Of a stretch of DNA of 64,000 bases, positions 28,559 to 33,430 are shown piece after piece. The notes under the pieces are model-generated. The model had not been told where the DNA came from, ran no database searches, and saw nothing but the letters and a program-made list of their open reading frames with translations. The stretch's first letter is position 1. The number at the start of each line of letters is the position of its first letter. This DNA is from Nansenia antarctica (lineage: Eukaryota > Chordata > Actinopteri > Argentiniformes > Microstomatidae), in assembly GCA_963989245.1 (NCBI GenBank), contig OZ022349.1, forward strand, positions 949,000 to 1,012,999. The letters run 5' to 3'. Position numbers and translations under genes: made by a program.

Positions 28559-29207
28559 TTTATTTATTTATATAGCGCTTTTTCTGCAAACGTTGCAGCT
28601 CAAAGTGCTCCAATCATTATATAATCATCATATAATTATTTAGTCATTTAAAGGCAATATTAAAAAGATGGGTTTTGAGTCTTGACTTGAACATAATGTG
28701 CTGAGGTTGCATCCCTAATGTAAACTAGCAGTGCATTCCATAATCTGGAGCATAACATGAGAATGCAGCCTCACCAAACCTCTTCTTTATAGTTATGGAA
28801 CCCTCTCACGCTTTCTTCATTATTGAAATATGACATTAGAATTCTGATGTCATTGTAATGAGTTCTATATTGCCATGCATTATTACCTCATCACCTTCAT
28901 AAGCTAGGAACACCTTATCTGAGTGTACAAAAGCATTTGTATTGTTGATCATTTTCATCTTTTGGCAAGCACAATATCTGAAGTTTTTCATGATATTAAC
29001 ACTAGTATAGTTAGCCGTAACATCTTCACAATAGCATATAAGGCTAGTTATTGCATTGTTATTGCATTGTTATTGCATTGTTATTGCAACGCCATAATAA
29101 TAGTCATTTTTAAGAGGAGAGATCAGACTTACCTGGACCACACACTAGCCAACCCAACCCACCGTGACAAGACTGACTCCTCAACGCTATATGTCTGGCC
29201 TTTATCA

Positions 29208-29293
<86 letters not shown>

Positions 29294-29439
29294 TCACAGT
29301 GATATCCAACCCCAACCCATGCACACTTCGCTAGCACAGGGCCAGTGTGTTCTTAATTTCACCCATAATATTGATAGTAAATAGCTTCACCTCACACCAG
29401 GCGGCCGGTCCATCAGTGTCATTATCCGCCACCATCTTA

Positions 29440-29497
<58 letters not shown>

Positions 29498-30640
29498 ACA
29501 CACACACAGACACACACACACAGACACACACCCTCCCACACCATCTTATCACATTCATTGGTCTTGTTTGTTATAAACAAAGTCTAGGATTACTCTGGGC
29601 CGCCCGGCTCACCTTCAGGATCTGGAGTATCCACGGTGAACCTTTGGATGAAGGACCCTGTTCCTCCTTCCCTTCCTCCTCTCCTCCCTGCAGGTCAGAG
29701 TCGTAGCTGCCGCCACCATCACCACACTGAGACCTGCATGACATGGGACCGGGGGGGGGGGAGGAGGGGGGCTTATCGATGAGCAAGCCAGCTTTCACTT
29801 TCAGAGATCTGTACAAATACCAAAAACTTCTTGAGGTCACAAACTTTGAAAGGGTTGATCTTTTTGTTTGTGTGTGTTTGTTCTCTAAATTGACCGATGG
29901 GCAGCTTGTCTCTTCTGGGTTGTGATGAATGAACGCGTTAGCGAGGACGGTTGGTTTTGTAACGGCGTGTGATGTCAGTCGGGATTTGGCCATATTGGAT
30001 TAGGCCTACACTTGCAGAATTAGGAATGGTACGGCCATTTTTTCTGGCTACAGCAATTCAAAAGGACAGAGGTGTATGTGCATGAATCTGAGGACTTGCA
30101 CCATCAGCAGAGAGTAGGGGGGTGGGGGGGGGTGGTGGTGGTGGTGGGGGTGGTGGTGGGGGTGGTGGTGGTGGTGGTGGTGGTGGGGGTGGTGGTGGGG
30201 GTGGTGGTGGTGGTGGTGGTGGTGGTGGTGGGGGTGGTGGTGGGGGTGGTGGTGGTGGGGGTGGTGGTGGTGGTGGTGGTGGGGGTGGTGGTGGGGGTGG
30301 TGGTGGTGGTGGTGGGGGTGGTGGTGGGGGTGGTGGTGGTGGTGGTGGTGGTGGTGTTGCTGCCATGCCTCAAGGAGAATTGAGGAGAAGAGAGGGTTAC
30401 ACTAACTTACCCTCTGAAAGGTATGTAGAGAGGGGAGTCCCATTCCTCATTGCTCTGAGGAGAGAGAGGTGGATGAGAGAGAAAGAAGGACAGCTTGGCT
30501 ATGGGGCTAACACAGTCTAGTGGGGGTGTAGATGACCTTCCAACCCAACCCATCAAAAACAATTTGAGGTGTTTTTATACCATCAAGTGTGTTTATGACA
30601 CCTGTTCACTTACCACACTGAGCGAGCGACCAGTAGCCAT
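2782..30640 (-). CDS. slc4a1: Band 3 anion exchange protein (SLC4A1/AE1), 17 coding exons
   Basis: Electroneutral Cl-/HCO3- exchanger of the plasma membrane, abundant in erythrocytes. Coding exons, 5' to 3' on the minus strand: 30640-30614, 29726-29613, 25655-25466, 24668-24533, 23549-23509, 23132-22951, 16126-15892, 15129-14920, 14274-14126, 12586-12392, 11792-11550, 10891-10802, 10296-10130, 5605-5364, 4992-4823, 3738-3565, 2862-2782. All join in phase to 881 codons. Residues about 48-300 are the cytoplasmic domain; about 340-850 are the membrane transporter. Family hallmarks seen are FGGLLG, GPLLVFEEAF, FLESQIT (the Glu at about 655 corresponds to the human proton-cotransport glutamate) and the C-terminal LDADDAK, which fits AE1 better than AE2 or AE3. 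Human AE1 is 911 residues. The first two exons (47 residues) are the least certain. Introns are crowded with repeats and one LTR retrotransposon. Confidence 0.93.
2900..3186. repeat. Minisatellite CAGACATACGGGCCAACCTG
   Basis: About 10 units of 26-31 bp in the last SLC4A1 intron, starting about 40 bp from the last exon. Confidence 0.9.
3320..3556. repeat. GTTACCCTGGTGTGT minisatellite
   Basis: Irregular 9-bp and 15-bp modules (GTTACCCTG, GTGTGTGTTACCCTG) running to within 10 bp of the exon 16 donor. Confidence 0.88.
3565..3738 (-). CDS. slc4a1: SLC4A1 coding exon 16 (last membrane helices)
   Basis: Encodes SRMHVFTVIQLVCLVVLWII and SSPASLALPFVLILTIPLR. Donor TGT|GTACGT. Phase 0 to 0. The next intron starts within a few bases of the GTTACC-type array. 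Confidence 0.93.
3835..4055 (+). repeat. Inverted repeat arm 1
   Basis: Contains AGACTGCCAATGGCCCCTGG, GACTGGTGGATTGATGATTC and AAGGCGTCTGCTAAATGCC. Its inverted partner is 5041-5300, so the pair flanks exon 15. Confidence 0.8.
4057..4818. repeat. 15-bp minisatellite, about 50 copies
   Basis: Unit GTGACAGTTGATCAT with A/G and A/G/C variants. Because 15 is a multiple of 3 it stays open in several frames and gives false proteins of 300-350 residues. It reaches the exon 15 donor. Confidence 0.95.
4823..4992 (-). CDS. slc4a1: SLC4A1 coding exon 15
   Basis: Encodes GLSILMEPLLKMIPMAALFG and the cytoplasmic loop LLLVPKKYHPNEPYATR. The position of the human stilbene-crosslinked lysine (PYVK) is not Lys here (PYAT). 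Phase 1 to 0. The donor AGG|GTAAAC grades directly into the 15-bp array. Confidence 0.94.
5041..5300 (-). repeat. Inverted repeat arm 2
   Basis: Inverted copy of 3835-4055, including the GCATTTAGCAGACGCCTTAT end and the TA-rich and GGAGAAACAGAGAAACAG outer part. A more distant relative lies at 13036-13210. Confidence 0.8.
5364..5605 (-). CDS. slc4a1: SLC4A1 coding exon 14
   Basis: Encodes SKPERKMVKGSGFHFDLL, GMPWLSAATVRSVTHANALT and EQRISGIVVALLVG. These are among the most conserved AE segments. Phase 2 to 1. The acceptor lies about 25 bp from the edge of the 3.5 kb array. Confidence 0.95.
5629..9158. repeat. 14-bp minisatellite, about 250 copies
   Basis: 3.5 kb of GAGGTGACATAGAG-type units with a two-state site: GGTGACATAG or GGTCACATAG. 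A few 9-bp-deleted units (6592, 6842, 8307) and single changes. Lies in the intron between SLC4A1 exons 13 and 14. All local open frames are artefacts. Confidence 0.97.
9159..9611. other. Intron sequence without recognised feature
   Basis: Short AT-rich intron stretch between two arrays. The pieces GGTGGGCCACAAGGGTACTG and AGGTTGGGAACCGCGG resemble a worn interspersed repeat, but I cannot name it. Confidence 0.4.
9612..10101. repeat. (CATT)/(CAGT) tetranucleotide array
   Basis: About 490 bp of ATTCATTCAGTC modules, ending about 30 bp from the exon 13 donor. Confidence 0.95.
10130..10296 (-). CDS. slc4a1: SLC4A1 coding exon 13
   Basis: Encodes SNPAARGWLINPFG and FILIFLESQITT. The Glu of FLESQIT (about residue 655) matches the glutamate needed for proton-coupled sulfate transport in human AE1. 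Phase 0 to 2. Confidence 0.93.
10342..10732. mobile_element. Palindromic MITE, second copy
   Basis: Ends TGTGACACGTTCTGA / TCAGACTGTGTCACA. The interior matches 2116-2484 in inverted orientation (ATCCATTGCGTTGTTGCAGT). Lies in the SLC4A1 intron between exons 12 and 13. Confidence 0.75.
10802..10891 (-). CDS. slc4a1: SLC4A1 coding exon 12
   Basis: 30 codons, IRRLMGDFGVPIAIFLMVLI and following. Phase 0 to 0; donor CAG|GTCAGT. Confidence 0.92.
11062..11255. repeat. (TA)n microsatellites
   Basis: TA runs at 11063-11130 and 11218-11250, with ATGTATAAATGTTCAT modules between and after (to about 11530). Confidence 0.9.
11550..11792 (-). CDS. slc4a1: SLC4A1 coding exon 11 (extracellular loop 3)
   Basis: Encodes a long extracellular loop with three N-glycosylation sequons (NDT about 508, NSS about 525, NST about 529), then PNTALLSMCLML and the FKNGTFLPGK turn. 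The loop is longer than in human AE1. Phase 0 to 0. Confidence 0.92.
12041..12264 (+). mobile_element. tRNA-derived SINE (family 2) with target duplication
   Basis: A-box TGGTCTAGTGG, B-box GAGTTCAAATCCC, tail AAGTCGCTTTGGATAAAAGT and a TTAA-rich end. Flanked by ACTATCA at 12033-12039 and 12265-12271. Second copy at 32955. Confidence 0.85.
12392..12586 (-). CDS. slc4a1: SLC4A1 coding exon 10
   Basis: Encodes GIEYIVGRVWVGAW, FEGSFLVRYISRFTQEIF and IFIYETFAKLGR. Of the two human stilbene-reactive lysines near here, the first position stays Lys (about 490) and the second is Arg (about 493). Phase 0 to 0. Confidence 0.94.
12621..12860 (-). mobile_element. Probable LINE 3' end with (GATTA)n tail
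   Basis: (TTAGA)n from 12632 to about 12695, then TTTATTGTCCCCAGGGGGAA, a motif common at fish LINE 3' ends. Family not assigned. Confidence 0.45.
13036..13210 (-). mobile_element. SINE-like tail fragment
   Basis: ACATTTAGCAGATGCTTTTA followed by TCCAAAGCGACTTACAA, the inverted family 2 tail. The flank resembles the inverted repeats at 3.9 and 5.1 kb. Confidence 0.55.
13211..14110. other. Intron with LINE-tail-like sequence
   Basis: 13845-13980 (GCACTTTGAGCTGCAACGTT, AAGCGCTATACAAATAAA) matches inverted sequence at 28555-28690, so both are ends of one retroelement family. 13985-14105 has three copies of a 40-bp unit with ATAGTAGTATATAGCTCTAC. Confidence 0.55.
14126..14274 (-). CDS. slc4a1: SLC4A1 coding exon 9
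   Basis: Encodes MGVSELLVSTSVLG and QPVLVIGFSGPLLVFEEAF, covering transmembrane segments 2-3 with the anion-site region. Phase 1 to 0. The acceptor CCCCAG is the edge of the 26-bp minisatellite. Confidence 0.94.
14277..14647. repeat. 26-bp minisatellite
   Basis: GGAGGCGGGGCAGAGAGGAG plus AGATGGA, about 13 copies. Begins at the splice acceptor of SLC4A1 exon 9, so the C-rich minus strand forms its upstream tract. Confidence 0.93.
14920..15129 (-). CDS. slc4a1: SLC4A1 coding exon 8 (start of membrane domain)
   Basis: Encodes PEDPLVRTGRPFGG, RRRYRHYVSDLRDA and AIIFIYFAALSPAVTFGGLL, the first transmembrane helix region. Phase 1 to 1. The acceptor at 15130 is chosen by phase. Confidence 0.9.
15312..15880. 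repeat. (TG)n-rich region
   Basis: TG runs at 15314-15415, then GTGAGTGTCAGCGTGAGCGT modules to the edge of exon 7 at 15892. Confidence 0.9.
15892..16126 (-). CDS. slc4a1: SLC4A1 coding exon 7
   Basis: Encodes the end of the cytoplasmic domain (SIVIPPTEIQSEAVL). Starts GTG TTT AAC after CCTCCAG. The donor is non-canonical in its extension (CGCG|GTTGGT); a second GT 4 bp on also keeps frame if the next exon starts at 15119. It carries an 18-bp tandem duplication at 15933-15968 that repeats six residues. Confidence 0.85.
16163..16897 (+). mobile_element. Family 1 SINE with expanded A-box region
   Basis: Starts GGGGCGGCTGTGGTTCAGGA. After the array at 16174-16652 it goes on with AATGATCGCAAGGTCGGCAG, B-box-like GGTTCGAGTC, CTTGGGCAAGACACTGAACC and ends AAGGCGCTATATAAGTCAGT. 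Confidence 0.8.
16174..16652. repeat. 21-bp tandem array of SINE A-box
   Basis: About 23 copies of GAGGCTGTGTCTCAGGAGGTA, the pol III A-box part of the SINE. The period is a multiple of 3, hence long false frames on both strands. Confidence 0.95.
16900..17482 (-). pseudogene. LINE fragment, 3' part and 3'UTR
   Basis: Continues the same frame (RSIAFWNNLPRNLRT, FKTKLKSYFLKGG) to a stop at 17184, then a 3'UTR to a CTAATAAA-like end. The same 3'UTR motif (GACCCCAGGAAGACTAGCTA) recurs at 31725 and 47530. Confidence 0.8.
17488..17646 (-). repeat. 3' LTR (159 bp)
   Basis: Same as 22035-22193 by eye; flanked outside by TAAGC. Confidence 0.92.
17838..21719 (-). CDS. Gag-Pol of Ty3/gypsy element (gag 5' end frameshifted)
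   Basis: 1293 residues. Two Cys/His knuckles at about 167-201 (the second is a canonical C-x2-C-x4-H-x4-C), protease DSGAT at 262-266, reverse transcriptase about 440-600 with ADD at 547-549, RNase H about 695-815 (D700, D764), integrase zinc finger near H932, H941, C962, C965, and catalytic D993, D1045, E1081 with 35 residues between the last two. Domain order PR-RT-RH-IN is the normal Ty3/gypsy one, unlike the other LTR element here. The start of gag lies in the next frame (21557-21961); the shift falls near 21640-21680. Pol itself is open throughout. Confidence 0.92.
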   Translation of the reverse strand: MQTYIPSQLKSFRRGSGGCCDHTGALEKYFKPTKNTIYERYVFGSCKQEEGESIDGFVTRLRERAATCEYGQLRDEMIRDKIVLGVGNESIRRRLLREKQLTLITAIDMCRATEQTDIRMRAMEIASPPHVEAVLAVARQQSRQQQSRQNQWRQSNSPRAVDAGYACKYCGNSHARGRDHCPAFGKQCKSCGVNNHFAKVCQKSKRPTEGKIHCMENTAESSEQNSEEDIYMHESIGAVQAKGKKWFVTLRFHNKPQQCQLDSGATCNVMSLHDKKRLAPNAPLCPSEARLKLYSGETLSSIGIFETECRVRGQTYKLSFEIVKSRQNPLLSGSTCERLGLMQFTIPEDVLKVEHAQPGALTKEQLTNKYSDVFNSPVESLPGEVHFDLDSRVPTVQCAPRNVPIAMKAAVKAQLDKYEADGHMAPVTDPTDWISNMVIVKKTDKLRLCIDPKFLNKALKRSHYIMPTLDDVLYKLPKARVFTLVDARDAFLQCRLDYESSLMTTFWTPWGRKRWLKLPFGVSVAPEVYQRKQHELLAGLKGIEPIADDILVVGCGDTDKEAESDHDVKLLALMERCREVKLRLGLKKLQFKVAEVQFHGHILSSTGLKPDPEKVRAIIEMPNPTDAKGVQRLIGFANYLAKFMPHLSSVCEPLRRLLDKETPWHWLPKHEAAVQELKSLATTMPVLRYYDVTKPITVQSDASQNGLGCCLMQEGQPIAFASRALTPTEKNYAQIEKECLSIVFACQRFHYYLYGRDLITAETDHKPLISIFSKPLLNAPKRLQSMLMTLQNYSLTVIYKPGPEMFISDTLSRATAGCTGRGTTYQRHAICSLQQEQEEIQHVNQADYLNVSDQRLEQIRLHTDRDECLQALKSTVLIGWPDVREEAPLITREYWPYRDEVSVQNGVLFRGQKVIIPKSLRPEMLTRIHSSHTGGDACYRHARETLYWPNMQAEIKDFVGTCSTCNEYAHKQQKETMLSHELPTRPWQILSMDLFSHRQKDYLIIVDHYSDFWEVELLPDLSAETVIKRCKAQFARHGQPERVITDNGPQFTSQFSRFASEWEFEHVTSSPRHPKANGKAESAVKIAKNLLRKAMRDSDDPWKAILHWRNTPTESMNSSPAQRLMSRRLKTSIPVTNKLLEPVVVVGVTEKLRHRRQLAKSFYDRSARDLPELAVGETVRMKPLPTDNTGIWRAGTCLRRVAPRSYLVDVDGSLYRRNRVDLRVAEPTATPTYEENDPVPESTAAEAPPTVAEPSPVRFTPRTSPSPIGTAPFEGRAYTRSGRLSKPPVRLNL
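21557..21961 (-). pseudogene. Gag N-terminus of the Ty3/gypsy element, out of frame
   Basis: Starts MSRSESSDSETLEDE and continues to a gag-like segment (WDIFRAEYEDYVIVTG). After about 100 residues similarity of the gag body jumps to the neighbouring frame, which implies a one-base indel near 21655. A programmed shift so early in gag would be unusual, so I take it as damage. Confidence 0.75.
22035..22193 (-). repeat. 5' LTR (159 bp)
   Basis: TG...CA ends, followed outside by TAAGC. Unusually short for a Ty3/gypsy LTR. Confidence 0.92.
22194..22645 (-). pseudogene. LINE (L2/CR1-like) reverse transcriptase fragment, 5' part
   Basis: Open frame with the C-terminal RT motifs NISKTKSMVFG, AKLLGVTLNGSLAWKKHIN and LVLCHLDYCSPVWSSA, typical of jockey-superclade LINE ORF2. 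5'-truncated near 22645, and cut at 22198 by the LTR element. It continues at 17482 downwards. Confidence 0.8.
22951..23132 (-). CDS. slc4a1: SLC4A1 coding exon 6
   Basis: Encodes LDFLERPTVVFVRLREA and RFIFVLVGPGKTDLDYHETG, the conserved core of the cytoplasmic domain. Phase 1 to 0. Donor AAG|GTGAGTCAG. Confidence 0.93.
23158..23423 (-). mobile_element. Family 1 SINE
   Basis: Inverted copy from TAAATGGACTGCACTTATAT to TACCTCCTGAGACACAGCCG. Its end lies 26 bp from the acceptor of SLC4A1 exon 6. Confidence 0.8.
23509..23549 (-). CDS. slc4a1: SLC4A1 coding exon 5 (short)
   Basis: 41 bp encoding DASDSVEASMVLVG, matching the DSEATLVLVG segment of human AE1. Phase 2 to 1. To stay in frame the acceptor must be the second of three overlapping AG dinucleotides. 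Confidence 0.85.
23691..24015. mobile_element. MITE with 23-bp inverted ends
   Basis: GACCTATCGCTAAGCCACGC at the left against, inverted, GACCTGTCGCTAAGCCACGC at the right (24015 reading back). Internal TTGGACAAACAAAC / GTTTGTCCGA is also inverted. Superfamily not assigned. Confidence 0.7.
24180..24437 (-). mobile_element. Family 1 SINE
   Basis: As 23158-23423, with a few base changes. Confidence 0.8.
24533..24668 (-). CDS. slc4a1: SLC4A1 coding exon 4
   Basis: Encodes AVMLDRPECSLSSIAEKMVD and the IRPGDRDGVLRALL segment of the cytoplasmic domain. Phase 1 to 2. Donor AG|GTACAG. Confidence 0.9.
24672..24722. repeat. 10-bp repeat TGACCACATG
   Basis: About 4-5 copies directly upstream of SLC4A1 exon 4. 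Confidence 0.85.
25056..25465. repeat. Minisatellite carrying copies of the exon 3 donor site
   Basis: Modules of 20-31 bp built on CACCTGTGTTCATGG. On minus this reads CCATGAACACAGGTGAG or ...GGTAGG: the last exon bases plus donor of SLC4A1 exon 3. Confidence 0.92.
25466..25655 (-). CDS. slc4a1: SLC4A1 coding exon 3
   Basis: Begins VCYVELSEL, matching the start of the AE cytoplasmic domain, and continues through WGPSHISYLTF. Phase 0 to 1. The last 12 exon bases and the donor are the seed of the tandem array at 25056-25465. Confidence 0.92.
25747..25828 (-). mobile_element. Family 1 SINE, truncated
   Basis: Only the TAAATGGACTTGAAATTACT to CTCATTCACCCACTCACAC end is present. The flank GGGAGGATCTGGTATTATTT is shared with 26791, so one may be a local duplicate of the other. 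Confidence 0.7.
26415..26470. repeat. (TG)n microsatellite
   Basis: Near-pure TG run. Confidence 0.9.
26578..26697. repeat. CAGGTGAGGTGTA minisatellite
   Basis: 13-bp modules, with longer ones containing TGACTGGATCAGG. Confidence 0.9.
26791..27031 (-). mobile_element. Family 1 SINE, A-box lost
   Basis: Runs to GATTATTAGACGGCGG and then leaves the family before the A-box. The preceding 60 bp duplicates 25690-25746. Confidence 0.75.
27032..29190. other. SLC4A1 intron 2, mostly without recognised features
   Basis: Contains (ATTG)n at 28040-28070, (AAT)n at 28505-28555 and the LINE-tail-like 28555-28690 (TATAGCGCTTTTTCTGCAAA, inverted relative to 13.9 kb). No convincing exon seen. Confidence 0.5.
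29205..29535. repeat. Two (CA)n microsatellites
   Basis: 29206-29288 and 29441-29532, separated by about 150 bp of unique DNA. Confidence 0.92.
29613..29726 (-). CDS. slc4a1: SLC4A1 coding exon 2 (acidic N-terminus)
   Basis: 38 codons, phase 0 to 0, rich in Glu, Gly and Ser, as expected for the disordered acidic N-terminus of band 3. The acceptor is TCTCAG|TG and the donor AAG|GTGAGC. Using the other nearby CAG (4 bp earlier) would give an early stop in the frame set by exon 1. Confidence 0.65.
30118..30357. repeat. G-rich GGT/GGGGGT array in SLC4A1 intron 1
   Basis: 240 bp of (GGT)n broken by GGGGG tracts about every 12-24 bases on plus. Many G-runs could support G-quadruplex folding. Poly-Gly and poly-Pro frames here are artefacts. 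Confidence 0.93.
30614..30640 (-). CDS. slc4a1: SLC4A1 coding exon 1 (putative start)
   Basis: Nine codons from an ATG with G at +4 to a good donor (GTG|GTAAGT). Phase 0 matches the next exon. N-terminal ends of AE1 are poorly conserved, so the start rests on splice phase and position rather than similarity. Confidence 0.5.
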
Positions 30641-31314
30641 GGATGTCAGCAGTCCTCTGGTCTGTCACGTCTGATACGTCTGCAGGACGTCAACAACAAC
30701 AACAACAACAACAACCTGTAACCTGCAAAACATCTCAAACTCAAACTCACCCACGGCCAAGAGCATGAGAATTCAAAGTGAAACAACCGTTTTCTCAAGT
30801 GCTACTTGAGAAAGACACTATGGGTTCTATTCTCAAGTGCTACTTGAGTTAAAGATGGGTTCTATTTTGACAGCGAGCCTCTTATCTGTGTTGAACACAC
30901 ACGGCACAGGGGCTCTGTGTGTCTGAACTATCTCACTTATCTGTCCCTTGATGGTGGAGATAAGTCATGGAACAAACCAGAATGAAACTTTCAGTTGTTA
31001 AATAGAAAGCTGCGAATTAATGTTGATCATTCTGACAGAACAAGGATGTTGAGGATTTTGTTATCAGTCACTCAATCAAACATGTTACATGCTGTATGTT
31101 ATACATATACACATACATGTGATACATACATGTATGTCTAAAAGCAGATATGAGAGGAATGAGAAACCCACAAAGGAACAGATAATACGTATGTAAACAT
31201 GGCATCCTTTCTAATGCCTTGGTTTTGGGATTCAACCCTACAAATTCTCGTCTATCGAACATTTTTTGTACATTTTGTAAAACGTTTGGTTCATTTTGTC
31301 CGTGCCATTTTCAT
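30641..31314. other. SLC4A1 5' flank
   Basis: Between the proposed ATG and the segmental duplication. Holds (CAA)n at 30690-30715, a direct repeat GTGCTACTTGAG at 30798 and 30836, and three GATA motifs. No TATA box chosen. Confidence 0.5.
30881..30964. promoter_or_regulatory. Cluster of three GATA-factor motifs upstream of SLC4A1
   Basis: CTTATCT at 30881-30887 and 30936-30942 (AGATAAG on minus) and AGATAAG at 30958-30964 on plus. They lie about 240-325 bp upstream of the proposed ATG. SLC4A1 is an erythroid gene and GATA1 is a known driver of erythroid genes, so this is a likely proximal promoter or enhancer. The transcription start is not identified. Confidence 0.5.
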
Positions 31315-31714
31315 TTGTTTTATTATTTTATATCAAATTAAAAAATCAAAAGCAAAGTCTGATTTCTGATTAAATATGGAATAAACAACGATGGATGTGA
31401 GTTACTTTTGTAAAGTTATTTCTGAGAAAATTGTGGGTTCTTCTTCTTTCGTCGAAGGGTACCAACACATTTTATTTTATTCTGTATGTTGATCTGATGT
31501 TGTAATTTAGAGAAACATGCAGGTAAAGCGATGAATCCATGATGAGTCCATGTGAATTATTATTTAATGGACAGAGTTCTCCGTCAATGTGTTTTCAACA
31601 TGGACACAGCTTTCCTGTATGTTTCTCTACATTACACTGAACTTGTGTTATTATGATGCTTGTATGCATGTAGGCTATATAATGTTGACAATTGTCCAAA
31701 TATGATTTTTGTGT

Positions 31715-31790
31715 CGGACCCCAGGAAGACTAGCTAATGTCACGGCATTAGCTAACGGTGATCCTAATAAACAAACAAACAAACTGAACT
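31715..31790 (+). mobile_element. LINE 3' tail
   Basis: Matches the 3'UTR of the LINE at 16.9 kb (GGACCCCAGGAAGACTAGCT, then GATCCTAATAAACAAAC). No coding part recognised. Confidence 0.6.
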
Positions 31791-31849
31791 CACAGCTGAA
31801 CAAAAGTGCAGGAAATAGATAGAGGTGGTGATCATCTTACCTGAGGAGA

Positions 31850-32585
31850 GGTGGTGATCAGGTCTTACCTGAGGAGACGTGGTGATAAGGTCTTACCTGA
31901 GGAGACGTGGTGATAAGGTCTTACCTGAGGAGAGGTGGTGATAAGGTCTTACCTGAGGAGACGTGGTGATAAGGTCTTACCTGAGGAGACGTGGTGATAA
32001 GGTCTTACCTGAGGAGACGTGGTGATAAGGTCTCACCTGAGGAGACGTAGTGATCAGGTCTTACCTGAGGAGACATGTTGATAAGGTCTTACCTGAGGAG
32101 ACGTGGTGATAAGGTCTTACCTGAGGAGACGTGGTGATAAGGTCTTACCTGAGGAGAGGTGGTGATAAGGTCTTACCTGAGGAGAGGTGGTGATAAGGTC
32201 TTACCTGAGGAGACGTGGTGATAAGGTCTTACCTGAGGAGAGGTGGTGATAAGGTCTTACCTGAGGAGAGGTGGTGATAAGGTCTTACCTGAGGAGACGT
32301 GGTGATCAGGTCTTACCTGAGGAGACGTGGTGATAAGGTCTTACCTGAGGAGACGTAGTGATAAGGTCTTACCTGAGGAGAGGTGGTGATAAGGTCTTAC
32401 CTGAGGAGACGTGGTGATAAGGTCTTACCTGAGGAGACGTGGTGATAAGGTCTTACCTGAGGAGACGTAGTGATAAGGTCTTACCTGAGGAGACGTAGTG
32501 ATAAGGTCTTACCTGAGGAGACGTAGTGATAAGGTCTTACCTGAGGAGACGTAGTGATAAGGTCTTACCTGAGGAGACGTGTTTT
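31850..32585. repeat. 28-bp array with GATA motif and splice-donor-like core (unit A)
   Basis: About 26 units of GAGGAGACGTGGTGATAAGG plus TCTTACCT. Plus strand: TGATAAG (WGATAR) in about 23 units. Minus strand: CCTCAGGTAAGA, a near-consensus 5' splice site, in nearly all. Confidence 0.93.
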
Positions 32586-32954
32586 TACCTGAGGAGAGGT
32601 GGTCCAGATGTGGAGAGCTGCCAGGACCTTCATGTGACTGGCTGGTTTCAGGCCTGTGGTCTGTGAGTGTGACAGACAAGGGGGGAAACACCCCCCCTGA
32701 GGGAACCCCTCACTGAACACTGCAGATCAACATCGCCCATCAGCGCTGATCTGAAGTCGGTGTTTCCTGGAATCGGGTTAGGGTACGCTGTCTCCAGATG
32801 AGCGGTTGGGGACCGGTGTCTCCAAACACAGTCAAACCCCCCAGCGCTCCACCCCGATAGCCCCCCGTGGGGAGCAGAGGGGCCCAGACTATAGAAGGCC
32901 CCTGGGTGGGTGGGTGGGGGGGGGGGAGATAAACCTCATTATCGCCCACCTACA

Positions 32955-33170
32955 GGGGGTAGTGGTGGTCTAGTGGATAGTGAGTTGGACTTGTGATCGG
33001 AAGGTTGTGAGTTCAAATCCCGCCTGAAACCACACCACTACTAGTGTGCCCTTGAGTAAGGCACTTAGCCCTCAGTTACTCCAGGGGGAATGTCCCTGTA
33101 ATTCGTAATTGTAAGTCGCTTTGGATTAAAAGCGTCTGCTAAATGGCAAAATTATTATTATTAATTATTA
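32955..33170 (+). mobile_element. Family 2 SINE (unit A only)
   Basis: A-box TGGTCTAGTGG, B-box GAGTTCAAATCCC, tail AAGTCGCTTTGGATTAAAAG, then (TTA)n. Unit B reads straight through (CATCTACATCTGG, about 48703), so the SINE came after the duplication or was lost there. Confidence 0.85.
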
Positions 33171-33357
33171 TTAAATTATTACATCTGGCTCAGAAAGAGA
33201 GCTATCACCACCATGATCCCCGAGCCACACCCTGCCCATCATAGGGCCGTAGTATAGCCTGGGCCCCGCCACTACAGAGGTTGACTAGTGAAAATACAGA
33301 GGCTTAAAATAGGCCCGCATGCAAGGACTAGTGAACCAGGAAGTGGAATGAATTGTA

Positions 33358-33361
33358 GTGT

Positions 33362-33425
<64 letters not shown>

Positions 33426-33430
33426 GTGTA
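33358..33430. repeat. (TG)n microsatellite (unit A)
   Basis: Counterpart at 48885-48920 is shorter. Confidence 0.9.

Noticed and set aside
30058..30520. Poly-Pro, poly-Thr, poly-Gly and poly-Val frames
   Set aside because: All six readings of one GGT-rich array.
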